Assembly: GCF_001676155.1 (NCBI RefSeq)
Contig: NZ_LZEW01000035.1
Coordinates: 1-64,000 of the forward strand
Direction: 5' to 3'
Source: Morganella psychrotolerans
GTDB taxonomy: Bacteria; Pseudomonadota; Gammaproteobacteria; Enterobacterales; Enterobacteriaceae
DNA: 64,000 nucleotides
Of the stretch, positions 10,317-18,543 are shown piece by piece. Under the pieces are notes generated by a model. The model ran no database searches. It saw nothing but the letters and a program-made list of their open reading frames with translations, and was not told the origin of the DNA. Each line of letters starts with the position of its first letter. Position 1 is the first letter of the stretch. The translations under genes were made by a program, and so were the position numbers.

Positions 10317-10592
10317 ATGAAATTAGTTACTAAAATTGCTTTATCTGCTGCTGTTATTTTATTAGCCGGTTGTTCATCATCTGCGGTATACCCGGATGCG
10401 GAGAAGGTTAACTGTCGTGGTCAGTTGAACATTGGCGCAATCAGTAAACTTCAGGAGGTTCGTCTGGTGAAACGTGATCATGCCACAAACCGTTTTTACG
10501 CCATTGGCAACGCAAAGCTGGGTATTCATGGCTGGCAACCGGCTGACACGTTTGAGCGCATCGTTTGTGTGCCGTTGGATAAAGCTGACTGA
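10317..10592 (+). CDS. Small outer membrane lipoprotein
   Basis: The protein has 91 residues, with a signal peptide and lipobox LLAGC (Cys19) followed by SSS. The mature part is about 73 residues and contains two further cysteines (VNCRGQL near residue 33 and IVCVPL near residue 84), which could form a disulfide in the periplasm. AGGAATT precedes the ATG. The stop overlaps the ATG of the inner spanin (TGATG), so it belongs to the lysis unit. It could help lysis or modify the envelope. The exact role is unknown. Confidence 0.75.
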   Translation: MKLVTKIALSAAVILLAGCSSSAVYPDAEKVNCRGQLNIGAISKLQEVRLVKRDHATNRFYAIGNAKLGIHGWQPADTFERIVCVPLDKAD

Positions 10593-10831
10593 TGCTGTTA
10601 AAACTAAAATCAGCGATCTACACCATACTGGCTGTTGTCGCTGTCCTCTTTACCGCCTATCACATGGGCGGTAGAGCGGCGAAAAAATCGATGGAAATTA
10701 AGCGCCGCAGTGACGCGCTGGCGCGTATCAGAACAACGCTTGATACAAGGAATGATATTGAGCATGAAATACAGGCTAAGGACGGCACTGCTGTTGCTGA
10801 TGAGCTTCGCAGCGACTGGTTGCGTAAATAG
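10592..10831 (+). CDS. Inner membrane spanin subunit (Rz-like)
   Basis: The protein has 79 residues. An N-terminal membrane segment (IYTILAVVAVLFTAYHMGG, about residues 9-27) is followed by a basic, helical periplasmic region. The Rz1-like lipoprotein gene starts inside it in another frame, the classic nested Rz/Rz1 arrangement. It is expected to span the periplasm with Rz1 and fuse the membranes in the last step of lysis. It is shorter than lambda Rz (153 aa), as in other compact spanin pairs. Confidence 0.75.
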   Translation: MLLKLKSAIYTILAVVAVLFTAYHMGGRAAKKSMEIKRRSDALARIRTTLDTRNDIEHEIQAKDGTAVADELRSDWLRK

Positions 10832-10982
10832 CTCACCGGCTACAGATCCGCTGTTTTGTGAAACGGCATCCCCTATCTATATCAGCGCTGATGATTCATT
10901 TACAGATCTGACAGCGCGACAAATCCTCACCCATAATCTCACCGGACACCGGCTTTGCGGCTGGATGAAAAGCGGCAAATAA
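10764..10982 (+). CDS. Outer membrane spanin lipoprotein (Rz1-like)
   Basis: The protein has 72 residues, read from ATG 10764. The signal sequence MKYRLRTALLLLMSFAATGC ends in a lipobox with Cys20, and the mature part is about 52 residues. The frame is open further upstream to 10635, but only the 10764 start gives a signal peptide at the N-terminus. It overlaps the end of the Rz-like gene in the +1 frame. Two more cysteines (LFCETA, HRLCGW) occur. Expected partner of the inner spanin. Confidence 0.75.
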   Translation: MKYRLRTALLLLMSFAATGCVNSSPATDPLFCETASPIYISADDSFTDLTARQILTHNLTGHRLCGWMKSGK

Positions 10983-10989
10983 GCCGCTT
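10970..10989 (+). terminator. Hairpin after the spanin genes
   Basis: AAGCGGC and GCCGCTT pair around an AAATAA loop, and flanking GAT/ATC extend the stem. There is no T run, so it is a probable terminator of the lysis unit. Confidence 0.5.
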
Positions 10990-11139
10990 CATCATTATCT
11001 AAATAAGATAAATAAATAATCCAGATATTTTTTATATTGAAAATATTTACAGGTATTCTTTCAATTTAAAAATAATGCAGGTATCTTATATAAAATAATA
11101 AGGCGGTGTACAAAATAACTATACAAATAAGGCAAATCC
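10990..11139 (+). promoter_or_regulatory. AT-rich control region of the partition operon, possible centromere
   Basis: 150 bp, very AT-rich, directly before parA. It contains two direct copies of CAGGTAT (11050 and 11079 areas), short AATAA and TACAAA repeats, and TATATAAAAT as a likely -10. Type Ib partition systems usually carry the centromere and autoregulatory operator here. No long iterated repeat is obvious by eye. Confidence 0.45.
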
Positions 11140-11823
11140 ATGAGTGCAAAAATCATACTGGTTGGTGGCAGTAAAGGTGGCCCGGGTAAAAGCACAATCG
11201 CACAGCAGATAGCCGGGCATCTGTTGATCAAAGAAAAGAAAAACGTCCACCTGCTCGATATCGACGTTCAGAGAACAACCTATCAGTGGTGTCAGGATCG
11301 GGAAGCAATGGCTTCCGGTGAAAATCTGGCAAAACTATCATATCACTACCGCGCCGACGGTGTTCTCGATTACCTGCGCGGCATTCAGGATCAGCATGAC
11401 TATATCGTCGTTGATGCCGGAGGCTTTGACTCCGAGTCTCAGCGTGAGGCGATGCTGGTTGCCACACACCTGTTACTGCCTATCCGTCCTAAACGCCGCG
11501 ATTTACGTTCGCTGGTGGCTCTGGATCAGGTTGTGGAAAAAGCACAAATTCTGAATGGAGCACTGAAAGTCAGAGTCGTTATGAATCAGTGCCCGTCACT
11601 GCCTAACCAGTTCTCGCGTATTCAGGGCGCAAAAGACGTATGCGAGACATTCGGCATGACTGCCTTAGATACCAATATTTATGCCCGTAACGTTTATGAC
11701 GATGCGGAAGAAGCCGGCCGCACTATTTTTGAATTGCCAAAAGGCGAGCGTGACAAAAAGGCTGAGGCTGAAATTAAATTATTAGTGAAAGAATTTGTAT
11801 TCGGGGAGAAAGTAGATGGCTAA
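11140..11823 (+). CDS. parA: ParA-like partition ATPase
   Basis: The protein has 227 residues. The deviant Walker A motif KGGPGKST lies at residues 11-18. The LLDIDVQRTTYQWCQDR block and the IVVDAGGFDS Walker B region follow. It lacks the N-terminal helix-turn-helix of long ParA proteins, so it is type Ib. Such ATPases move plasmid copies over the nucleoid with a small partner. AAGG precedes the ATG. It overlaps the next gene by 8 bp, which codes for the partner. This would give the prophage stable maintenance as a low-copy plasmid. Confidence 0.9.
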   Translation: MSAKIILVGGSKGGPGKSTIAQQIAGHLLIKEKKNVHLLDIDVQRTTYQWCQDREAMASGENLAKLSYHYRADGVLDYLRGIQDQHDYIVVDAGGFDSESQREAMLVATHLLLPIRPKRRDLRSLVALDQVVEKAQILNGALKVRVVMNQCPSLPNQFSRIQGAKDVCETFGMTALDTNIYARNVYDDAEEAGRTIFELPKGERDKKAEAEIKLLVKEFVFGEKVDG

Positions 11824-12178
11824 GAATCCTATGGGCGGGCTGGGAAAACAGGCGCGTGAAGAAGCCGTTCAGGAATTTCTGAGCAATTCGAGTGTTAAAG
11901 ACCGTGTGGTTAAACAGCGTGGTCGCCGCAAAAACAGTGATGAAGTTATCAAGAGCCGTACCGTCTCAATGGAAGATGAATATCACGAGCTGGTGGACTT
12001 ACTGCGGATCGTCCCGAGACGTGCCAATTTAACGCGCTCAGACGTGTTTAGAGCAGCGTTAGCTACTTTGGCTGGGTTATCTATATCTGATATTAAAGCA
12101 GCGTTAGAATTGAGTCTGGAGACGAAGCCGGAGCAGATAAAAGATCTGATTCAGGAACTGGATAAAAAGATTCCATAA
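11816..12178 (+). CDS. parB: Small centromere-binding partition protein (ParB/ParG type)
   Basis: The protein has 120 residues and is strongly basic in the N-terminal half (VVKQRGRRKNSDEVIKSRT). The segment RTVSMEDEYHELVDLLRIV is followed by a helical region, NLTRSDVFRAALATLAGL, consistent with a ribbon-helix-helix DNA-binding fold. It overlaps parA, as type Ib partner genes usually do. The specific subfamily is not recognised. Function is inferred mainly from the operon. Confidence 0.75.
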   Translation: MAKNPMGGLGKQAREEAVQEFLSNSSVKDRVVKQRGRRKNSDEVIKSRTVSMEDEYHELVDLLRIVPRRANLTRSDVFRAALATLAGLSISDIKAALELSLETKPEQIKDLIQELDKKIP

Positions 12179-12184
12179 TTATAT

Positions 12185-12200
12185 TGGGGCAAATGCCCCA
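12185..12200. terminator. Convergent terminator
   Basis: TGGGGC-AAAT-GCCCCA followed by TTTATT, between the end of the partition operon and the end of the reverse-strand gene at 12205. Confidence 0.75.
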
Positions 12201-12204
12201 TTTA

Positions 12205-12711
12205 TTAATAGATTAAGTCATAACCTGACTGTGTTAAAAGAATACGATCATCATCGGTTAATTCAAAATAATTACTCTCAATAAGAGAGTTCATAGCATC
12301 ATTGAGTTTATCACTAACATTAGGGTTTAAATTAGCCAGAGCAACATCAACGGCAAAAGCTCTTCCAAAAAAGGCATCACCAGTTCTTAAGTTTTTATTT
12401 CTAACAAAAGTGATAATAAATTCTTTAGCTTCATTTTCATATGACCCACCTACCGGTTTACCGTAAACTTCATGATCCCCTATTTCGGATAAAATATAGG
12501 AACCATTTTTGTAGGTAAAAAAACCGTCAGTAACTAACTTGTCTAAAACGATATCAATACAGTCATCAACCTTTGGACTTAATCTTGCTGCTGAACGCTT
12601 ATAAACAAAAGGAGGGATAGGTAACGTGCTTCCTTGGCGAATACCAGTATTTTTTAAGAAATCCAAAATAAATTTTTTTGCTTCTTTTTCATAGACTGAG
12701 GAACTATTCAT
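12205..12711 (-). CDS. Unknown protein made of two tandem copies of one domain
   Basis: The protein has 168 residues from ATG 12711, chosen because GGAG sits 5 bp upstream; a longer frame to 12729 lacks this. Residues about 6-80 and 90-168 are alignable repeats: EKEAKKFILDFLKN with ENEAKEFIITFVRN, LSPKVDDCIDIVLDKLV with LNPNVSDKLNDAMNSLI, and FFTYKNGSYILSEIG with YFELTDDDRILLTQSG. The helix-helix-beta pattern resembles winged-helix folds, but that is inference. The DNA is much more AT-rich than the flanks and on the opposite strand, typical of an acquired accessory gene. It is the second gene of a two-gene unit. Confidence 0.65.
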   Translation of the reverse strand: MNSSSVYEKEAKKFILDFLKNTGIRQGSTLPIPPFVYKRSAARLSPKVDDCIDIVLDKLVTDGFFTYKNGSYILSEIGDHEVYGKPVGGSYENEAKEFIITFVRNKNLRTGDAFFGRAFAVDVALANLNPNVSDKLNDAMNSLIESNYFELTDDDRILLTQSGYDLIY

Positions 12712-12725
12712 ATATTCTCCAATAA

Positions 12726-13079
12726 TCAACGCGGTTTTGTAGAGTTGTAAGGTGGTATTTTAAAATCACGGAAATTGTCCACTAACACATAAACTTTATT
12801 ATCAACAATTGAAAATAATTTATTGTAGTTAACAAGGTTGTCACGCGCTCTTAATATGTCATAGGAAATGTATGACACAATGTAATCTTTTAACCTTGGG
12901 TCACAGTTTTTCTTTCTTTCAGCTAAATGTAAATGGTATATTTTTATCAAATGTCTCAGAGGTAAATAGTCACCTTGTTTTTTATTGAATTTCACAAACA
13001 AATCAATTATTTGCTTGCAATAATACTCAAGTGAATACTTTTTAGACAAATAGAACTGCCATGATGGGTCAAGGTTCAT
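12726..13079 (-). CDS. Unknown protein, first gene of the AT-rich reverse unit
   Basis: The protein has 117 residues from ATG 13079 (MNLDPSWQFYLSKK), which has AAGGA 6 bp upstream; the open frame extends to 13106 without a ribosome binding site. The central part (IIDLFVKFNKKQGDYLPLRH, then DILRARDNLVNYNKLFSIVD) has the same length and pattern as one repeat of the neighbouring protein. It may be a third divergent copy of that domain. It ends 15 bp before the next gene start. A 37-bp repeat lies about 108 bp upstream in the same orientation. Confidence 0.6.
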   Translation of the reverse strand: MNLDPSWQFYLSKKYSLEYYCKQIIDLFVKFNKKQGDYLPLRHLIKIYHLHLAERKKNCDPRLKDYIVSYISYDILRARDNLVNYNKLFSIVDNKVYVLVDNFRDFKIPPYNSTKPR

Positions 13080-13186
13080 AAGACATCCTTTCACTAAAAA
13101 TACCATTTACATAAGCATATTAATTGAAAACCATACCGATGAACAGGTAGTATTGAGATCCTTAATTTGTATTAGTTGGTTAGTTA

Positions 13187-13223
13187 TTTAAGATCCTTTT
13201 ATATCTTATGGGAGCACGGCTTA
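13187..13223 (-). repeat. 37-bp repeat, copy C
   Basis: On the reverse strand it begins TAAGCCGTGCTCCCATA and ends with GATCTTA. It aligns without gaps to copies at 27445, 61539 and 61588. It also forms part of a hairpin ATGGGAGC...GCTCCCAT (13208-13237). Confidence 0.65.
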
Positions 13224-13311
13224 GACGTTGCTCCCATTTCTTTCAAAATCCTCAGCATTCAAAAGCCTACACAGCGGAATTGCTTTCCGTGTCTTTCGCT
13301 GTTATAAAACG

Positions 13312-13329
13312 TATCTGTTTGCATACATG
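13312..13329. promoter_or_regulatory. Weak operator-like site before the 13349 gene
   Basis: TATCTG-TTTGCA-TACATG matches the dyad imperfectly (4/6 and 5/6). It lies just after a TATAAA (13303-13308), the same order as at 4489-4518. Confidence 0.35.
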
Positions 13330-13348
13330 TTAAAGGTAAAATGTATTC

Positions 13349-14077
13349 ATGAACCTATCTATTGATAAATTCATCGCGGAAGAAGACGAACAGGGCTTCA
13401 TGCTTTCGTGGTCTGGATTAGACAAAGATACGTGGGTTGCGGAAAACGTGGGTCTGTCGCGGGTCAAAGCCGAAGCGGAACTGTTTCATTCAAAATGGTT
13501 TGATTACCGGCATCTTCACCCTATGGACGCAACAATCCTGTTTGCTGAGGCATATAAGAAAGAATACGCGGCAATCATGGGTAGCCACGGGCGGGAAGAT
13601 TACCGTAAAGCGCCGTTCAAAACCGGCCTTAAACGTGTGCCGTTTATCCGACTCTCAAAAACAAACATCACCTCTCTGTGGAAAGCCAGACAAAAGGCGG
13701 ATGAGCTGGGCGTTGAGTATGGGTATTTCATTTCATCAATACTTTCAATCGCGGCTAAACGTGAATGGCGTGAATTACCGCGTCCTCAGCATCTGTGGCA
13801 GGACGATTTGCTGGAAATCTTCACGGACAAGCACAACAGACGCAAGGGAACCCGTCTGGATGGCTCTCTGATGGATTATTTCACAACGTCCATGTATTCG
13901 GGTGACGAAATCCAGAAAGCCCACCGCAAGTACATTCTGGCTCAAATTATGGATGCTTTGCCCAGGAAGCGTTATCTGATGATTTTCTCTGCGGCATTTC
14001 TGGCGAAGTACATCGATAAGCAGTTTTTTGAAATGCAGTTTCCGAACGACTACCGGAAAGCCTGCAAGCTGGTGTAG
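13349..14077 (+). CDS. Hypothetical protein at the head of the replication operon
   Basis: The protein has 242 residues and no membrane segment. It is rich in aromatic and basic residues, with blocks WSGLDKDTWVAENVG, HPMDATILFAEAYKKEY and PQHLWQDDLLEIF. It is the first gene of a forward run that continues with the Hfq-like protein, helicase and primase, so a role in replication initiation or loading is plausible but unproven. AAAGG lies 11 bp upstream. An earlier ATG at 13341 opens only a three-codon frame. Family not recognised. Confidence 0.75.
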   Translation: MNLSIDKFIAEEDEQGFMLSWSGLDKDTWVAENVGLSRVKAEAELFHSKWFDYRHLHPMDATILFAEAYKKEYAAIMGSHGREDYRKAPFKTGLKRVPFIRLSKTNITSLWKARQKADELGVEYGYFISSILSIAAKREWRELPRPQHLWQDDLLEIFTDKHNRRKGTRLDGSLMDYFTTSMYSGDEIQKAHRKYILAQIMDALPRKRYLMIFSAAFLAKYIDKQFFEMQFPNDYRKACKLV

Positions 14078-14134
14078 ATCCCCTTTGTCTCAATGAGAAA
14101 ATCAATCACCAATCATCGTTAAAGGAAAAAGAAA

Positions 14135-14371
14135 ATGACCACGGAAACAGAGGAATACGGGATCATCAAGTCTCGATTATCGTTCCTCAAATTTAACAAT
14201 CTGCCTTTGCAAATCATCACCGGAAGCGGTGACAAGGTGTCGGGGTTCGTTAAAAAATTCGACAGCCATTCTGTACTGATGGACGAGTCCGGCAACAACG
14301 ACCGCAATACGTTTAAAGCGATCAACTATTCGTCTATTGAAAGCATTAAAAACATTCCGGCGTTATGTTGA
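14135..14371 (+). CDS. Hfq-like (Sm fold) small protein
   Basis: The protein has 78 residues. FLKFNNLPLQIITGSGDKVS followed by GFVKKFDSHSVLMDESG and later TFKAINYSSIESI follows the Hfq layout. In Hfq an N-terminal helix is followed by strands, a Gly and FD in Sm1 (GQIESFDQFVILL), and YKHAIS in Sm2. Here the corresponding positions read GFVKKFDSHSVLM and FKAINY. AAGGA precedes the ATG. It sits 12 bp before the helicase gene. If hexameric, it could bind phage or host RNA. The key Hfq YKHA motif is altered, so RNA specificity may differ. Confidence 0.6.
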   Translation: MTTETEEYGIIKSRLSFLKFNNLPLQIITGSGDKVSGFVKKFDSHSVLMDESGNNDRNTFKAINYSSIESIKNIPALC

Positions 14372-14383
14372 TAGGTTGCACAC

Positions 14384-15733
14384 ATGTCCACACATGAAAT
14401 GGATTTAGAACACACAAGCGTTTCCCTTTCGTCGTCGTTTGACGAAACATTTCAAACGATGGTTGCTGCGTATTATTGCCGCGATTATCGCTTTGTCACA
14501 CAGGCTCATGATCTGGTTGAGCCGAAACAGTTCGATAATATGGCCTTGTCTTTTCTTGTAGCGTCAGCCGGTCAGTTTTACCGTATGTACAAACAGCCGC
14601 CGTCAATGGCGACTCTGGTTACTATGATCAGCAGTGATGTGAAAAAAGGCACAATCCGCGCCGACTACGTGCCGGAAGTTAAAGAGGCGCTGACCAAAAT
14701 TAACGCGGTCAAACTCACTGACTCGCAGTACATGGTGGATCAGGTGACTCTGTTTGCCCGGTCTGTGGCGTTTGATAATGCCATGATTAAAGCGGCCGAG
14801 TTTAAGGACAAGGGTGACTTTGAAAAAGCCATGCAGATTATGGATAAAGTCAGACACCTCGGAGGTAACGGAACAAGCGAGGTTTACGATTACTTCACGG
14901 AATCGGCCACACGTTATGAAGCCCGCTCATTGAAAGCAAGTGGCGAGGCTCCGCCACAGGGGATCACAACCGGCTACCGTGCTATTGATGCGCTGTTGTA
15001 TCACAAAGGTTGGGGCCGTAAAGAAATGACCCTGTTTATGGGCTTTGCAAAATCAGGGAAGTCTACAGGGATGGGGGAGTTCGCTATCAATGCGGCTCTG
15101 GCTGGTTTTAATGTCCTGTACGTGTCTCTTGAAGTCCATAAAGAGATTATCGCAGACCGTTTTGATGCCCGACTGACTGAAACAGATATGGATGAGTTGG
15201 TAGACAGCCGCGACCGGATAGCCAAAACACTGAAAGAATTGGGTGCTGGAAAGACCGGTAAAATGTTTGTTATTCAGCGTCCGCCAGGCTCTGTATGCCC
15301 TAACGATATCGTTCGCATGGTTGAGGGGATTATCGCTACGGGTGTGACGCTGGATATGCTGGTTGTGGACTATGCCGACCTGATGAAGTCCAACTACCGT
15401 AGCGGCGATCCGCGTGAGGACACGAAAAACATCTACACCGATTTACGTGCTGTTTTTGACACCTACAATGTGGCCGGCATTACTGCTTCTCAGACCAACC
15501 GTGAGGGTGGTTCTTCTGAGGTTGCAACCATGAATCACGCAGCGGATAACATCGAAAAGGTGCGTATCGCTGACCTGATTATTACCATTAACAAAACCGA
15601 AGAAGAAAAAGCCAAAGGTGAAGCAAGATTATTTATCGCCGGTTCTCGTAACCAGAAAGGTGATGTGAGCATTCGCATTGAGCAGAACCTTGATCAGATG
15701 CGCTTTATCAAACGGATTATTGATATCGTCTGA
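14384..15733 (+). CDS. DnaB-like replicative helicase
   Basis: The protein has 449 residues. Residues about 15-170 resemble the N-terminal helical domain. The RecA-fold motor has the Walker A motif GFAKSGKST (about 222-230), an LYVSLEVHKEIIADRFDAR block, the Walker B region LDMLVVDYADLM and TASQTNREGG. These match the DnaB/gp41 family that unwinds DNA at the fork in the 5'-3' direction. The primase gene follows after 117 bp. The first ATG is taken because the next two (codons 5 and 6) are too close to separate. Confidence 0.88.
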   Translation: MSTHEMDLEHTSVSLSSSFDETFQTMVAAYYCRDYRFVTQAHDLVEPKQFDNMALSFLVASAGQFYRMYKQPPSMATLVTMISSDVKKGTIRADYVPEVKEALTKINAVKLTDSQYMVDQVTLFARSVAFDNAMIKAAEFKDKGDFEKAMQIMDKVRHLGGNGTSEVYDYFTESATRYEARSLKASGEAPPQGITTGYRAIDALLYHKGWGRKEMTLFMGFAKSGKSTGMGEFAINAALAGFNVLYVSLEVHKEIIADRFDARLTETDMDELVDSRDRIAKTLKELGAGKTGKMFVIQRPPGSVCPNDIVRMVEGIIATGVTLDMLVVDYADLMKSNYRSGDPREDTKNIYTDLRAVFDTYNVAGITASQTNREGGSSEVATMNHAADNIEKVRIADLIITINKTEEEKAKGEARLFIAGSRNQKGDVSIRIEQNLDQMRFIKRIIDIV

Positions 15734-15850
15734 TAAAGATTGTGACTCCCGATCATAATTAACTAATCATTAAAACAATCTGCATTAACAACAGCGTTGT
15801 TATTAATCCGGTATGACTCTGCCTGTTAAAGCGATAAACGTGAGTACGCC

Positions 15851-16976
15851 ATGAGCACCAACGCCGAAATCATTGAAAAATTAGCAGAGCTAGATATCGA
15901 GCAATATTTTGATATCGAGGGGATAACATACAAACGAACGACCGGTAAATCCGGGCTTGAGTTGAATGTTCGTGAATGCCCGATGTGTGGCAACTGTGAC
16001 TGGAAAGTCTACGTCAATCCGAAAAATGGTTTAGGCAACTGTTTCGCCGGCAGTCACCCTGTTGAAAAGCAATTCAACAAGCTGAGATTCATCCAGCAGC
16101 ATTCAGGTCTGTACGGTGCAACGCTGAACAAATACGTCGATAACCAGTTGCTTGAGCAGGGCTGGCGACCGAAAACAAAAGACGTAAAGCTGGAAAGTGC
16201 CGTAGATTTAAAGCAGGAAGTTGTATTACCTCCGCATTACATGCTGCCGCTGCCTGACGGACGGTTGCCGGATTATCTGGTTGAACGTAACGTATCGGCC
16301 GAACTGGTTAAATATTTTGATTTACGCTTTATCGTCAACGGAATACATGCCTACTTCGACTTTAACAAAAAAGTCGCTACGCAGGATTTTTCGATGCGGG
16401 TTCTGATTCCAATCTACAATCTCATCGGTGAGCTTTGTACTTTTCAGGGACGTGACGTAACCGGCACTGCCAGTAAAAAATACTTATTCCCGTCTTCCAT
16501 GCCAGCTTCCGGACGTTATCTCTATAACGGCCACAACGCATTCGGGAAATCGACTGTGGTAGTTCTGGAGGGCGTTTTTGACGTGTTTGCTGTTAAGCGA
16601 GCCATGTTCTCAGATGAGGCATTAAGAGAGCATGTAGAGCCTATCGGCACGTTTGGGATGCACCTGTCTGGCGGTATGGGGGCGGAAACTCAGGATCAGA
16701 TAGGTAGTTTTCTTGCGCTTAAATCGGCTGGTCTGCGAAACGTGATCCTGATGTGGGACTCTGAAAAAAAAGGCGATACACAACACGATAAAGTCGGCAA
16801 AAAAGCTACGCTCCATCGGACTGAACGTGAAGATCGCAGCATTTAAAAAAGAGGGTCAGGATGCCGGTGAGTCCAGTGATGAGGATATTTTGACAGCCTA
16901 TTATCGGTCAAAACCATTCAACGATAAACTGGCGCTGGAAATGATGGTGCGAGGCCACAAAGCCATTTCTTTATGA
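15851..16976 (+). CDS. DnaG-type primase (frameshifted near its end)
   Basis: The N-terminus carries a zinc ribbon (CPMCGNCDWKVY, then NGLGNCF) as in DnaG/T7 gp4 primases. A TOPRIM-type core follows, with LIPIYNLIGELCTFQGRDV and VVVLEGVFDVFAVKRAM. The frame from 15851 stops at 16846. After an A8 run (16764-16771) the +1 frame continues naturally (KAIHNTIKSAKKLRSIGLNV) to TGA 16974-16976. Seven A would restore a 374-residue protein. It would synthesise primers for the plasmid replisome beside the DnaB-like helicase. No clear Shine-Dalgarno precedes the ATG. Confidence 0.82.
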
Positions 16977-16979
16977 AGA

Positions 16980-16997
16980 TAGGTATTCACATACCTT
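16980..16997. promoter_or_regulatory. Operator-like dyad TAGGTA-N6-TACCTT
   Basis: Spacer TTCACA, one mismatch. TGTATAAG follows, with its TATAAG starting 8 bp after the dyad, the same geometry as at 40342. Confidence 0.7.
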
Positions 16998-17040
16998 TAA
17001 AATGTATAAGATAACCAAACAACGAGAGGTGAAAGGTAAA

Positions 17041-17823
17041 ATGGATAAAGCGAAATTGATTAAAAAGGTTCATGAACTTTCAGGGTTCGGATCTTTGACA
17101 CCGGAAGAAAAAGAGGACGTTGAGTCTTCGGCCATTTTGACGGCGGAGAACGAATTTAAGCGACTGACCAACGAAATGTTCCACTACACACCCGATGCCC
17201 CCTGTCTTGATGCAAGGATTTTCCGCATCGAGGATGATGGTATTCACGAGCTTATCTACTTTGCCGATCTGGTTAAGCCTGATTTCAGTGGAACGCTGTC
17301 AAAGCCTATCTGTTACATGATCGGCTATTCCGACATGATGTTTGTCGCAGCCGCCACCTCGGATGTTTTCAAAACACCGGCTGAAATGTTCGATATCTTC
17401 CTCAAATCCTACCAAAAGCAGAGCGACGACGAATTTATCGGCATTCCGGTTGTTGAGTTCATGGCCGTTATAAAAGCCGGTGAGGTGTCGGATCGGATTG
17501 ACAGAAGCTGTTGCCGTGTAGTTATCGGAATGCCTGATTATCCGAGAATGGTCGGTAACTCCAGCGAAATTCAGAAGCAGATTAAAGACTCACAAGGCGC
17601 GGAAATGATGGTTTCTGGAATTGACACAGCCTGTCTGCAACGTGCTAATACATTCGCTGATAACGTTATCAATCGCTCCGCCTGGCTGATATCAAAATCC
17701 TATGCCGAAATGGGAATGATGGGTGAACAGGCTGTATCTCACGGCTACAACGCCGCATCCGCCAAAGTGACTCAAATTCAAATCAGCGGATCTGCTCTCG
17801 CGGGTATGGCGGGTATGTTCTGA
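17041..17823 (+). CDS. Hypothetical cytoplasmic protein (260 aa)
   Basis: The start at 17041 is favoured by GAGGTGAAAGG upstream; the frame is open to 17002. Begins MDKAKLIKKVHELSGFGSLT and contains DAPCLDARIFRIEDDGIHEL, a Met-rich stretch and RSCCRVVIGMPDYPRMVG. There is no signal peptide or membrane helix. It stands alone between two operator-like sites within the replication region, upstream of the ligase. Family not recognised. Confidence 0.75.
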   Translation: MDKAKLIKKVHELSGFGSLTPEEKEDVESSAILTAENEFKRLTNEMFHYTPDAPCLDARIFRIEDDGIHELIYFADLVKPDFSGTLSKPICYMIGYSDMMFVAAATSDVFKTPAEMFDIFLKSYQKQSDDEFIGIPVVEFMAVIKAGEVSDRIDRSCCRVVIGMPDYPRMVGNSSEIQKQIKDSQGAEMMVSGIDTACLQRANTFADNVINRSAWLISKSYAEMGMMGEQAVSHGYNAASAKVTQIQISGSALAGMAGMF

Positions 17824-17878
17824 CCCTGATTCAAATCCTTTTTAGCCTATTCAGTTCAGATAATATGCGCTTATTCAA

Positions 17879-17896
17879 TAAGTAAGCGCATAACTA
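17879..17896. promoter_or_regulatory. Operator-like dyad TAAGTA-N6-TAACTA
   Basis: Spacer AGCGCA, with one mismatch in the right half. It lies 16 bp before the ATG at 17913. Confidence 0.6.
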
Positions 17897-17912
17897 TCTA
17901 AAGGTAATAAAT

Positions 17913-18479
17913 ATGTACGTGTTAAATGTAAAAGAAAATGTAAAAGACCTGCCTTGTGACGTAACCAGCTCCCGCTGCGGTACGAACGGTTTTCGCATTA
18001 ACTGCGACACAACCGGCATGAATCAGACTTACACCCTCTGCCAAAGTATCGTCAAAGCAAAGATGGGCGGTCGTCTCGATAAGTCAGTGGCGTACCAGCC
18101 CTGCTCCTGTGCGCTTGATAAGACGGAATGCCCTGCTATTCACATGATGCTTGCAGAAAAGAAAGCCGGTCGCATCCTGTTTTATGAGCATTACGATCCT
18201 AACGTGGAAAACTACCCGGCAAAGCCTATGGCTAAACAGAACGAAATCAAACGCTCATGGTTTAAGCCTGAAATGCTGATCGCAACTACCGAAGTCGCAG
18301 AGCATAAAGCAGATGCCAGTTCAGGTATTCAGACCATTAACCGGACAGAACAAAAGAAACAGGCCGCAGCAAAACCGCCTGTGAAAAGTAATGAACCTGT
18401 AATGTCGTCCAATATTTACGAGGCCGCAATGATGGACGCTTACAAAAACGAGGAATTAAACAACAACACACAGCAATAA
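17913..18479 (+). CDS. Cysteine-rich hypothetical protein (188 aa)
   Basis: The first 80 residues contain eight cysteines (DLPCDV, SSRCG, RINCDT, YTLCQS, YQPCSCAL, TECPAIH), suggesting a metal-binding or disulfide-rich domain. The C-terminal half is polar and low complexity (KKQAAAKPPVKS), probably flexible. No signal peptide is present, so metal binding in the cytoplasm is more likely. AAGG precedes the ATG. It lies 64 bp upstream of the ligase gene, possibly co-transcribed. Function unknown. Confidence 0.7.
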   Translation: MYVLNVKENVKDLPCDVTSSRCGTNGFRINCDTTGMNQTYTLCQSIVKAKMGGRLDKSVAYQPCSCALDKTECPAIHMMLAEKKAGRILFYEHYDPNVENYPAKPMAKQNEIKRSWFKPEMLIATTEVAEHKADASSGIQTINRTEQKKQAAAKPPVKSNEPVMSSNIYEAAMMDAYKNEELNNNTQQ

Positions 18480-18543
18480 AATCCAGTCTAAATAAAAAAT
18501 AAGTAAACATTAAAAATAACCAACTGAACAGATTAAGATCATC

